NCBI GenBank assembly: GCA_040876735.1
Contig: JBBDPC010000131.1
Coordinates: 1 to 14,981 of the forward strand
DNA length: 14,981 nucleotides
DNA from: Natronomicrosphaera sp040876735
Lineage (GTDB): Bacteria > Planctomycetota > Phycisphaerae > Phycisphaerales > Phycisphaeraceae
Direction: 5' to 3'
This document shows positions 1 through 7,561 of the stretch, one piece after another; the stretch's first letter is position 1; each line of letters begins with the position of its first letter. The translations under genes and the position numbers were made by a program. The notes under the pieces were generated by a model. It was given only the letters and a program-made list of their open reading frames with translations, made no database searches and was not told the origin of the DNA.

Positions 1-169
1 CGGTGGCGTAGCCGTTCATGGCCTCGTCGACCGAGTTGTCGAGCACTTCCCAGACCAGGTGATGCAGCCCGGCCGACGAGACGCCGCCGATGTACATGCC
101 GGGGCGTTTGCGGACGGGTTCGAGGCCTTCGAGGACCTGGATGTCTTTGGCGGTGTAGGTGGCGGTCAT
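1..169 (-). CDS. parE: DNA topoisomerase IV subunit B (ParE/GyrB family), N-terminal fragment cut by window edge
   Basis: This is the first 56 residues of a type IIA topoisomerase B subunit, the ATPase partner of the A subunit encoded just upstream. The visible part contains the family motifs LEGLEPVRKRPGMYIGG (about residues 13-29) and LHHLVWEVLDNSVDEAMNG. That second motif holds the Glu and Asn of the GHKL ATP-binding site that coordinate Mg-ATP. The start is the ATG at 169-167; there is no good Shine-Dalgarno in front of it, so translation may depend on coupling to parC, whose stop lies 72 bases upstream. GyrB and ParE cannot be fully separated from this short stretch. ParE is preferred because the neighbouring A subunit looks like ParC and the wording LHHLVWEVLDNSVDE is more ParE-like. 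The rest of the gene lies outside the window. Confidence 0.85.
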   Translation of the reverse strand, partial: MTATYTAKDIQVLEGLEPVRKRPGMYIGGVSSAGLHHLVWEVLDNSVDEAMNGYAT

Positions 170-228
170 AGTTTGGGATTCGGGGTTGGGGGTCGAGGAG
201 TCGGCAGTGCTTCACATCGGCCGCGCTA

Positions 229-241
229 AGCCGCAAGCGGC

Positions 242-242
<1 letters not shown>
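229..242. repeat. Short palindrome at the parC stop codon
   Basis: The arms AGCCGC and GCGGCT are separated by AA, and the last base is the first base of the parC stop triplet. The surrounding wording (CGCTAAGCCGCAAGCGG) resembles a short dispersed palindrome I associate with planctomycete genomes; that association is from memory. There is no T-run, so it is not a classical terminator. It occupies the start of the 72-base parC-parE gap. Confidence 0.5.
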
Positions 243-2734
<2,492 letters not shown>

Positions 2735-2862
2735 AGCGCATCACCTTCCCTGGCGTTGCTGGGAAATCAGGGGGCCGCCCTCCCATGGCAGCGCCCGCAG
2801 ACCGGCGAATCTAGCATCTTGCCGCCCCTGTGGACAAATCCTGCGGCCGTTGCGAAGAAAAC

Positions 2863-2892
2863 ATTGTACGCCCGAATGCAAACAAAATCCAA
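2863..2892 (-). promoter_or_regulatory. Candidate promoter for parC-parE
   Basis: On the minus strand a -10-like TACAAT (2868-2863) is preceded 18 bases upstream by TTGGAT. This would give a leader of roughly 120 bases before the TTG start at 2734. A second weaker pair lies nearer the gene: TTGTCC at 2837-2832 and TAGATT preceded by TGC. Only sequence similarity to the sigma-70 consensus supports either. Confidence 0.4.
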
Positions 2893-2934
2893 ACATCATG
2901 GCCATCCAAACGCCCCCCGCGCCCGCCCCTGAGC

Positions 2935-3056
2935 GAGTCCGCGAGCGAAGGGCGAGATGAGGGGGGAAGAGATTTCTAATTGCTGATTTTTGATTTCTGA
3001 TTTGAACAATCAGCAATCAGCAATCTTTTTCCCCTCATCCGGGGCTTCGCGGACTC
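2935..3056. repeat. AT-rich inverted-repeat element between parC and ruvC
   Basis: The outer arms at 2935-2964 and 3031-3056 are imperfect inverted copies, sharing GAGTCCGCGA and ATGAGGGG. The inner arms are AT-rich: ATTGCTGATT at 2979-2988 is matched by AATCAGCAAT at 3008-3017 and again at about 3015-3024. The inner part is built of short words such as GATTTTTGATTTCTGATT. Its low GC content contrasts sharply with the surrounding DNA. Two other AT-rich spacers in this window (about 5354-5436 and 10326-10432) have the same plan with different words. Confidence 0.7.
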
Positions 3057-3083
3057 AGCCCTCGGCTTGATTTTCCCACGGCA

Positions 3084-3113
3084 TTGCCATCATCGGTCAC
3101 CCGACTTGATTAT
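3084..3113 (+). promoter_or_regulatory. Candidate ruvC promoter giving a near-leaderless transcript
   Basis: TTGCCA (3084-3089) and GATTAT (3108-3113) are spaced 18 bases apart. Transcription would start at about 3120-3123, essentially on the ATG at 3123. No Shine-Dalgarno precedes that ATG, which fits a leaderless message. The support is consensus similarity only. Confidence 0.35.
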
Positions 3114-3122
3114 CCTTACTCC

Positions 3123-3632
3123 ATGAGCGACGCGACACGCATCCTCGGCATCGACCCCGGCCTGCTGCTGACCGGTTATGGCGTGGTCGCGCTCGACGGC
3201 GGCCCGGGCCTGGCGGAGCCGCGGCTGGTTGAAGCCGGGGTCATCCGGCTCAAGGCGGGCACGAGCGTCGAACATCGCCTGGTCGAACTCCATCGCGAGC
3301 TGCTGGCACTGATCGACGAGCACCAGCCCGCCACGCTCGCCATCGAAAAGCTCTACGCCCACTACAAGCACCCGCGCACCGCGATCGTCATGGCCCACGC
3401 CCGCGGCGTGATCCTGCTGGCGGCGAAGATGCGGGCATTGCAGATCGCCCACCTGCCGGCGACGGCGGTGAAGAAAGCGATCACCGGCCACGGCCACGCG
3501 TCCAAGCAGCAGGTCCAACGGGCCGTGCAGAGCCAGTACCGTCTCGCCGAGCCGCCGAGCCCGCCGGACGTGGCGGACGCGATCGCCATTGCGACGTGTC
3601 ATGCCCGGCGGATGGCGGTGGCGCGGTTGTAG
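3123..3632 (+). CDS. ruvC: Holliday junction resolvase RuvC
   Basis: This 169-residue protein is the usual length for RuvC, the endonuclease that nicks four-way junctions symmetrically during homologous recombination, working with RuvAB. The RNase H-like fold is recognisable. ILGIDPG near the N terminus supplies the first catalytic Asp, LAIEKLY the catalytic Glu, and DVADAIAIATCH near the C terminus the last two acidic residues. The HARGVILLAA segment is also typical. The ATG at 3123 (MSDATRILGIDPG) is chosen because family members begin a few residues before ILGIDPG; the in-frame ATG at 3084 would add 13 untypical residues. No ruvA or ruvB is adjacent. The gene stands alone on the plus strand between minus-strand units, and a large multi-hairpin element starts five bases after its stop. 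Confidence 0.95.
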   Translation: MSDATRILGIDPGLLLTGYGVVALDGGPGLAEPRLVEAGVIRLKAGTSVEHRLVELHRELLALIDEHQPATLAIEKLYAHYKHPRTAIVMAHARGVILLAAKMRALQIAHLPATAVKKAITGHGHASKQQVQRAVQSQYRLAEPPSPPDVADAIAIATCHARRMAVARL

Positions 3633-3636
3633 GCAG

Positions 3637-3777
3637 TGGGTCAGTCTGAATCTTCTGATTCTTCAGTGGGGCGGGCGTCCCGCCCGCCGTTCGGTCGAAG
3701 ACCGAAGACGTGATGTGGTTGGCCCTTCGGGCCAATGGCGGGCGGGACGCCCGCCCCACTTGATTCAAACTGACCCA
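3637..3777. repeat. 141-bp multi-stem palindromic (REP/REPIN-like) element after ruvC
   Basis: The element is nested. Outer 16-base arms lie at 3637-3652 and 3762-3777 with one mismatch. Perfect 24-base arms lie at 3665-3688 and 3737-3760. Inside them are two small perfect hairpins: TTCGGTC/GACCGAA (3690-3696, 3700-3706) and TTGGCCC/GGGCCAA (3719-3725, 3729-3735), each with a 3-base loop. Each 24-base arm is itself an imperfect hairpin with the core GGCGGGCGTCCCGCC. A diverged relative occurs at 7352-7408. The plan resembles REPINs, in which two REP sequences face each other; no RAYT transposase gene is in the window. Confidence 0.85.
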
Positions 3778-4242
3778 TTACCCGGTTGCAGGTGAACGGT
3801 CCACGGCCGGGACGGCCGTGGCATCGCAGTCACGTCGGCCGGCGGGCGACGATGTAGGCGAAGTAGCCGCCCAGCGCGGTGAAGAGGATGACGCGAGGTC
3901 GCGCGTCAGCCGGCCGAAGGTGTCGCCGAGCGTCGGCTGGACGGGTTGGCCGTTCAATAGCCAGGTGATGAACGCCTGGTCGACCCAGACCATGCCGGCC
4001 CCGGCGGAGAGGATCGTGAGCCCCACAGCCAGCCAGGCGAGACGCACGTCGCCCGAGCGGTCGGTGAACCGGATGGCCGCGCCGATCCCGAGTCCGATGA
4101 GCAGGGCGGCAATGCGGTCGAACCCGAACCAGAGATAGCAGCCGGCGACCAGCAACGGCCCGAGCACCGCCACGCCGACGGCGGCGGCAATGGGGAGCCA
4201 GGGGATCGCGGGAGCGTTGCGCGAGGATGTGGCGTCGGTCAT
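3778..4242 (-). CDS. Small multi-helix membrane protein, probably frameshifted at its C terminus
   Basis: The open frame gives 154 residues starting at the ATG at 4242, with AAGGGG as Shine-Dalgarno, 32 bases after the trpD stop. The first about 115 residues look real, with hydrophobic helices at IPWLPIAAAVGVAVLGPLL, IAALLIGLGIGAAI and LAWLAVGLTILSAGAGMVWV. After LTRDLA the frame turns into Ser/Pro/Arg-rich residues running through a palindrome to 3778. In the next frame the same DNA encodes VILFTALGGYFAYIVARRPT and a TGA at 3830-3832, a convincing fourth helix. One missing base near 3891-3895 (GCGGTC read as GCGTC) would explain this. The intact gene would be 137 residues, 3830-4242. No function is recognised; it is probably co-transcribed with trpD. 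Confidence 0.7.
   Translation of the reverse strand: MTDATSSRNAPAIPWLPIAAAVGVAVLGPLLVAGCYLWFGFDRIAALLIGLGIGAAIRFTDRSGDVRLAWLAVGLTILSAGAGMVWVDQAFITWLLNGQPVQPTLGDTFGRLTRDLASSSSPRWAATSPTSSPAGRRDCDATAVPAVDRSPATG
3801..3821. repeat. Perfect 9-base-arm hairpin downstream of the membrane-protein gene
   Basis: The arms CCACGGCCG (3801-3809) and CGGCCGTGG (3813-3821) flank a GGA loop. It lies just past the presumed ancestral stop (3830-3832) of the frameshifted gene, so it may end that transcript, but no T-run follows on the minus strand. It may instead be another dispersed GC-rich palindrome. Confidence 0.55.
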
Positions 4243-4274
4243 GGTGAGCCCCTTCAGGTTACCGGCCCGGTGTT

Positions 4275-5342
4275 TCAGCCGACGGGCGTGGGGTCGGCGG
4301 TGGTGATTTCGACGAGGTGGTCCAGGGCCTGCTTCGCCGCGCCGGTGTCGATTGACTCCACGGCCTGTTCCAGGCCCTCGGCGAGGTCCGCGGCGAGGTC
4401 GGCGACGACGAGGGCGGCGGCGGCATTGAGGATGACGATGTCGCGCGGCGGGCCGGGCTCGCCGGCGAGCAGCTTGCGGATGAGGGCGGCGCTGGCGTCG
4501 GGGGAGTCGGCCTTGAGGGCCTTGGGATGCGAGTAGCTCAGGCCCAGGTCGTCGGGGTCGATTTCGTAGGTTTTGACCTTGCCGTCGCGGACTTCGCTGA
4601 TCTGGCTGGGCCCGCAGGTGGACAGTTCGTCGAGGCCGTCGACGTGTTGGCCGTCGTCGTCGGGGATCTGGCCGTGGACGACCATGGCGTGCTCGGCGCC
4701 GAGGCGCTGGAGGACGGCGGCGATGGGCTTGGTCATGTCGGTGGTGAAGACGCCGATGAGCTGCCGGGTCGCGCCGGCGGGATTGGTGAGCGGGCCGAGC
4801 ACGTTGAACATAGTGCGGAAGCCGAGTTCGGCGCGGATGGGGGCGGCATGCTTCATGGCCGGGTGATGGGCGGGGGCGAAGCAGAAGCAGAGGCCCGCTT
4901 CTTCGAGGCAGCGGCCGAGCGTGTCGGGCGTGACCTGGAGCTTGACGCCGAGCGCTTCGAGCACCTGGCTGGAGCCGGAGTTGGAGGTGACCGAGCGGTT
5001 GCCATGCTTGGCGACGGCGACACCGTGGGGCAGGCCCGCGCCGGCGGCGACGAGGGCGGCGGCGGTGGAGATGTTGAACGTGCCGGCATGGTCGCCGCCC
5101 GTGCCGCAGGTGTCGATCACGCGCAGGCCGGCGGGCACGTCGACGCACCGGACCTTCTGCCGCATCACCGTCGCCGCGCCGGCCAGTTCGTCGACGGTCG
5201 CGCCGCGCTGTTCGATCATCGCCAGCAGCGCCCCGGTCTGGGCCGGCGTGGACTGGCCGGTCATGATCAGCTCAAACGCTTCGACCGCCTGGTCGGGGGT
5301 CAGCGGGTTGCCAGCGACGAGTTGAGCGAGCAGATGTTTCAT
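4275..5342 (-). CDS. trpD: Anthranilate phosphoribosyltransferase TrpD
   Basis: TrpD joins anthranilate to PRPP in the second step of tryptophan synthesis, in the cytoplasm. The 355-residue length is normal for the single-function enzyme. An N-terminal helical domain (1-70) is followed by the PRPP-binding CGTGGD motif at 79-84, NIST at 90-93, KHGNRS at 112-117, the LGPLTNPAG region and the metal-binding DGLDE motif. The usual SSKSGSAD segment reads TSNSGSSQ here, a mild variation. The ATG at 5342 starts directly at the conserved MKHLL-type N terminus, though the Shine-Dalgarno is weak. No other trp gene is nearby; it sits among small membrane proteins, apparently in the same minus-strand unit, with a 91-base gap upstream filled by an AT-rich repeat. 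Confidence 0.96.
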   Translation of the reverse strand: MKHLLAQLVAGNPLTPDQAVEAFELIMTGQSTPAQTGALLAMIEQRGATVDELAGAATVMRQKVRCVDVPAGLRVIDTCGTGGDHAGTFNISTAAALVAAGAGLPHGVAVAKHGNRSVTSNSGSSQVLEALGVKLQVTPDTLGRCLEEAGLCFCFAPAHHPAMKHAAPIRAELGFRTMFNVLGPLTNPAGATRQLIGVFTTDMTKPIAAVLQRLGAEHAMVVHGQIPDDDGQHVDGLDELSTCGPSQISEVRDGKVKTYEIDPDDLGLSYSHPKALKADSPDASAALIRKLLAGEPGPPRDIVILNAAAALVVADLAADLAEGLEQAVESIDTGAAKQALDHLVEITTADPTPVG

Positions 5343-5353
5343 GAGGATCTTTA

Positions 5354-5436
5354 AACGATAGTCGATGATGGTTGATGTTTGAGGTGTGACGCCGGCGTAG
5401 CGCTGTTTTCGATTATAGGAGATCGATCATCGATCA
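5354..5436. repeat. AT-rich imperfect inverted repeat upstream of trpD
   Basis: The arms around 5354-5380 and 5410-5436 share TCGATGAT in inverted orientation, with further partial matches, around a GC-rich centre (near 5390-5403). The right arm includes the TGA stop (5434-5436) of the upstream 86-aa gene. On the minus strand it also contains a perfect TATAAT, but no matching -35 is seen. The element nearly fills the gap before trpD. Confidence 0.5.
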
Positions 5437-5694
5437 CCCATTCCTGGACGCCAGTTCGACCACGACCCAGATGATCGCGGCGGCGGCGGCCATGAACACG
5501 ATGATCTGGGCGCTGAGCAAGGCCGCCTGGCGGGGCAGGCGGGCGAGATCGTCGAGCTTGATCGTCTTGTAGACAATGGCGATCGCCACCGCCAGCGGCA
5601 GCAGCAGCATCGGCCAGACGCCGTCGACGGGCACCGGGTCCAGCAGCGGCCGCCAGGCGATCAGGTTGGCCCAGGTGGCGAGCAGGGTGGTCAT
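5434..5694 (-). CDS. 86-aa two-helix membrane protein, unknown function
   Basis: This small protein has two clear hydrophobic helices, about residues 27-43 (WPMLLLPLAVAIAIVYK) and 60-82 (AALLSAQIIVFMAAAAAIIW), joined by a charged segment KTIKLDDLARLPRQ. It lacks a signal peptide or catalytic motif. The ATG at 5694 overlaps the TGA of the upstream gene by four bases (ATGA), and GGAGG lies at good spacing, so translation coupling is likely. That overlap, the Shine-Dalgarno and the clean helix pattern argue that it is real. I do not recognise a named family; pairing with the upstream membrane protein suggests the two act together, but the role is unknown. Confidence 0.75.
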   Translation of the reverse strand: MTTLLATWANLIAWRPLLDPVPVDGVWPMLLLPLAVAIAIVYKTIKLDDLARLPRQAALLSAQIIVFMAAAAAIIWVVVELASRNG

Positions 5695-6218
5695 GGCGAG
5701 CCTCCGTCCGAGGTGCGGGCGTCATCGTCATCCGCGCCGGGGCCGGGGCCGGGCTGGCCGTGGCGCGGGTCGGCCGGGTCGCGGTAGAGCACGTCGATGA
5801 CCGCCAGCAGGTTCAACAGCCCCGCCATGGCGGTGAAGAGCACGCCCTGTTCGTTGGCCCGGCCGAAGCTCTGGCTGTAGGTCGGTCTGCGGCGAGGCTG
5901 AGCGTCGGCGGTTTGTTCGTCGACGGACTGCGCCGCGTCCGAAGTGGTGACGGCGTAGCCGGTGAACAGGTCGACGGTGAGCGAGGGGGCGGTGAGCATC
6001 TGCGCCAGGAACCAGGCGGGATGCGCACTGCGGTCGATCACGCCGACGCCGCCGATCAGCAGTCCGATGAGCCAGAGACTGGCGATGGTGACGGCGAGGA
6101 TGGTGGCGCGGTCGCGCTGGCCCAGCAGCAGATGCCCGAGGCCGGGGAAGACCCAGGCGGCGACGGCGGCGGTGAAGTTCCAACGATCGGCGGGTTGAGC
6201 GTGGGTGGGTTGAGCCAA
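5691..6218 (-). CDS. TM2/DUF6677-like membrane protein
   Basis: This 175-residue protein has the motif FTAAVAAWVFPGLGHLLLGQRDRA near its N terminus (about 15-38), typical of small membrane proteins in which a helix ends in PGLGH.xLG (TM2-like; I recall a planctomycete family DUF6677 with this look, unverified). Further helices follow at ILAVTIASLWLIGLLIGG and LLNLLAVIDVLY, with a polar stretch between about residues 100 and 135. The C-terminal tail is Pro/Gly/Asp-rich. The start chosen is a TTG at 6218-6216 with AGGAA upstream; the frame stays open to an ATG at 6449, but that extra stretch runs through the tandem G-run repeat and is Pro-rich, so it is unlikely to be coding. The stop overlaps the next gene by four bases. 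Confidence 0.7.
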   Translation of the reverse strand: MAQPTHAQPADRWNFTAAVAAWVFPGLGHLLLGQRDRATILAVTIASLWLIGLLIGGVGVIDRSAHPAWFLAQMLTAPSLTVDLFTGYAVTTSDAAQSVDEQTADAQPRRRPTYSQSFGRANEQGVLFTAMAGLLNLLAVIDVLYRDPADPRHGQPGPGPGADDDDARTSDGGSP

Positions 6219-6296
6219 GCGAACGTTCCTGGTGGCGTTGTCGTACGCGGTGTGTAGGATCTGTAGCGATGCGGCGGATTCTGTCGGCGGGCGGTC

Positions 6297-6343
6297 GGGG
6301 TATCCGGGGGATCCGGGGGATCCGGGGGGATCCGGGGGCGTCC
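6297..6343. repeat. Tandem 9-10-base G-run repeat, G-quadruplex motif
   Basis: About five units of the form G4-6 + ATCC lie head to tail (6297-6305, 6306-6314, 6315-6323, 6324-6333, and a diverged unit 6334-6343). They place five runs of at least four G on the plus strand with 4-5-base loops, which meets the usual G-quadruplex pattern. It lies between divergent genes and ends two bases before a TTGACA -35 element. Confidence 0.85.
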
Positions 6344-6344
6344 A

Positions 6345-6375
6345 TTGACAAACCCACGCCGGTCGATAGTGTAAC
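6345..6375 (+). promoter_or_regulatory. Candidate promoter for the acidic-protein gene pair
   Basis: A perfect TTGACA at 6345-6350 is followed by TGTAAC at 6370-6375 (19-base spacing) or by weaker -10 options at 17 bases. The leader to the ATG at 6485 would be about 100 bases. The G-run repeat lies immediately upstream. Confidence 0.45.
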
Positions 6376-6484
6376 CGCCAGTCTGGACCGGGCCAATGCA
6401 TCGGCGCGTGGCCGGGGTTGGCGGACGAGCAGGGCGGGAACCTTCCCACACATTCCCTAAAACCATCGAAGAAGGTGGAAGACC

Positions 6485-6766
6485 ATGGTCGAACAGATGC
6501 TGGAACGGTTGGTTATTCGGCATCACCCGGACACGCGGGCGCTGCCTCGTGAGGACAATCGCTTCGGCGCCCGGCTGCCGCTGCGATTGACCGAAGATGA
6601 GGACGAAGACGAGGTGGAGGACGACGAGCTTTTTGACGATGAAGAAGATGACGACTTCGAAGACGAGGACGACGAGTTCCTCGACGACGAAGACGAAGAC
6701 ATCTTCGACGATGACGACGAGGACCTCGACGACGACGAAGACCTCGACGACGAAGACCTTGAGTAA
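6485..6766 (+). CDS. Highly acidic 93-aa protein of unknown function
   Basis: A 36-residue N-terminal part of ordinary composition (MVEQMLERLVIRHHPDTRAL...) is followed by a 57-residue tail in which 46 residues are Asp or Glu. Single or paired hydrophobic residues (V, LF, F, FL, IF, L, L, L) recur in the tail about every seven or eight positions. The ATG at 6485 has AAGGTGG upstream at good spacing. The expected state is a soluble, strongly negative protein. Acidic tails of this kind occur in DNA-mimic proteins, in RNA polymerase delta and in metal-binding proteins, but nothing here decides among them. The next gene, 70 bases on, has an Arg-rich segment and is probably in the same transcript. 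Confidence 0.8.
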   Translation: MVEQMLERLVIRHHPDTRALPREDNRFGARLPLRLTEDEDEDEVEDDELFDDEEDDDFEDEDDEFLDDEDEDIFDDDDEDLDDDEDLDDEDLE

Positions 6767-6836
6767 CGGCTGAGCGGCGCCCGTGACGACGGCTCGGCCC
6801 GATAGCCCGATCCGTTCGCCCCAGGAGGAGCCCGCC

Positions 6837-7250
6837 ATGCCCGATTCATCCGCTGCCAGCCCCGATCCGACGCCGTCCCCCGCCGCCGACGCCCAGGGAC
6901 AGCGCCACGGCGGTGACCGTCGGCGCTCCGTGCTTGACACGCGCAGCGCAGCCTACACCGGCCTGGAACGCCGACGCGGCCCCGGCCGGCGACGCAATGA
7001 CTTCGTCAAGGCCGCCGACGAAGGCGAAATGAGCCCGGAACAGTTCCTCTTCCTCAAGGCCATCGACGCCTACAAGCGGGTCAACAACCGCCCCTACCCC
7101 ACCTGGACCGAGGTGCTCGAAGTCATCCGCAAGCTCGGCTACCGCAAGACCCAGCCGATGGACCTCACCCTCACCACCGCCGAGGACTGGACCGAGACCG
7201 CCGACGCCCCGGCCTTCCAGGCGACGCCCGACACCAACGACGAAGCGTAA
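6837..7250 (+). CDS. 137-aa conserved-looking protein with Arg-rich N-terminal half
   Basis: The first 35 residues are low-complexity Pro/Ser/Ala. They are followed by an Arg-rich segment with DRRR and LERRRGPGRRRNDF (about 36-66), and then a compact helical region (about 75-117) containing MSPEQFLFLKAIDAYKRVN and YPTWTEVLEVIRKLGYRK. That last region looks like a small conserved domain I associate with planctomycete hypothetical proteins, possibly DNA- or protein-binding; this is from memory and no named family is claimed. The ATG at 6837 is chosen because AGGAGG stands eight bases upstream; a GTG at 6783 in the same frame lacks such a site. A strong terminator follows 33 bases after the stop. 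Confidence 0.8.
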   Translation: MPDSSAASPDPTPSPAADAQGQRHGGDRRRSVLDTRSAAYTGLERRRGPGRRRNDFVKAADEGEMSPEQFLFLKAIDAYKRVNNRPYPTWTEVLEVIRKLGYRKTQPMDLTLTTAEDWTETADAPAFQATPDTNDEA

Positions 7251-7282
7251 CCCGCGCCCCCAGCCCAAACCCACCGCCCCCG

Positions 7283-7312
7283 AAGCCCACGGATTCCATT
7301 CGTGGGCTTTTT
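7283..7312 (+). terminator. Rho-independent terminator after the acidic/Arg-rich gene pair
   Basis: A perfect stem AAGCCCACG/CGTGGGCTT with a 9-base loop runs straight into a T-run (TTTTT, 7308-7312). It is a textbook intrinsic terminator on the plus strand. Confidence 0.88.
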
Positions 7313-7351
7313 CATTCCCCCGAAGCGGCAGTGGTCTACATTGCTTTCCCC

Positions 7352-7408
7352 GTGGGGCGGGCGCCAAAGCCCGCCTTCCCTCTTTGGCGGGCGAGACGCA
7401 CGCCCCAC
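7352..7408. repeat. Second GC-rich REP-like element, diverged copy
   Basis: The arms at 7352-7375 and 7386-7408 both begin or end in GTGGGGCG/CGCCCCAC and share the GCCCGCC/GGCGGGC inner core. They match the arms of the element at 3665-3760 in their outer and inner thirds but differ in the middle, and the loop is only 10 bases. It lies in the 311-base spacer between the terminator at 7312 and the lipoprotein gene at 7562; the rest of that spacer holds only a promoter candidate. Confidence 0.75.
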
Positions 7409-7469
7409 GCCCCCCGAAGCCCTCGGCGTCACGCCGTGGGCGTCCGGCGCACGCAATCTCTCTGCTCCC

Positions 7470-7500
7470 TTGACTCCCGGCTCCCGCATCCGCCTACCAT
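7470..7500 (+). promoter_or_regulatory. Candidate promoter for the lipoprotein gene
   Basis: TTGACT (7470-7475) and TACCAT (7495-7500) each match the sigma-70 consensus at five of six bases, though the spacing is a long 19. The leader to the ATG at 7562 would be about 55 bases and contains the Shine-Dalgarno TAGGAG. Confidence 0.4.
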
Positions 7501-7561
7501 CCAACCCAACCCGACCTTGCGGAGAAAAGGGGATCGCCTCGTCGCACGTAGGAGCCACGCC

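Larger units (their letters stand above)
2735..3122. other. Intergenic spacer between divergent parC and ruvC
   Basis: This 388-base spacer carries the parC promoter candidates in its first 160 bases, an AT-rich inverted-repeat element at 2935-3056, and the ruvC promoter candidate in the last 40 bases. The minus-strand open frame at 2741-3016 reads through the repeat and has no coding character. I see no gene here. Confidence 0.7.

Noticed and set aside
2829..2837. TTGTCCACA on the minus strand, a DnaA-box-like 9-mer near the parC promoter
   Set aside because: It is a single isolated copy with no cluster, AT-rich unwinding region or dnaA/dnaN nearby, so it is not evidence of an origin or of DnaA control.
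2741..3016. 91-codon minus-strand frame upstream of parC
   Set aside because: It reads through the AT-rich repeat and the promoter region; the IRNQKSAIRN wording is repeat translation, not a protein.
4243..5148. Arg/Pro-rich minus-strand reading frame overlapping trpD upstream of the membrane protein
   Set aside because: It is trpD read out of frame; only the part after the ATG at 4242 has coding character.
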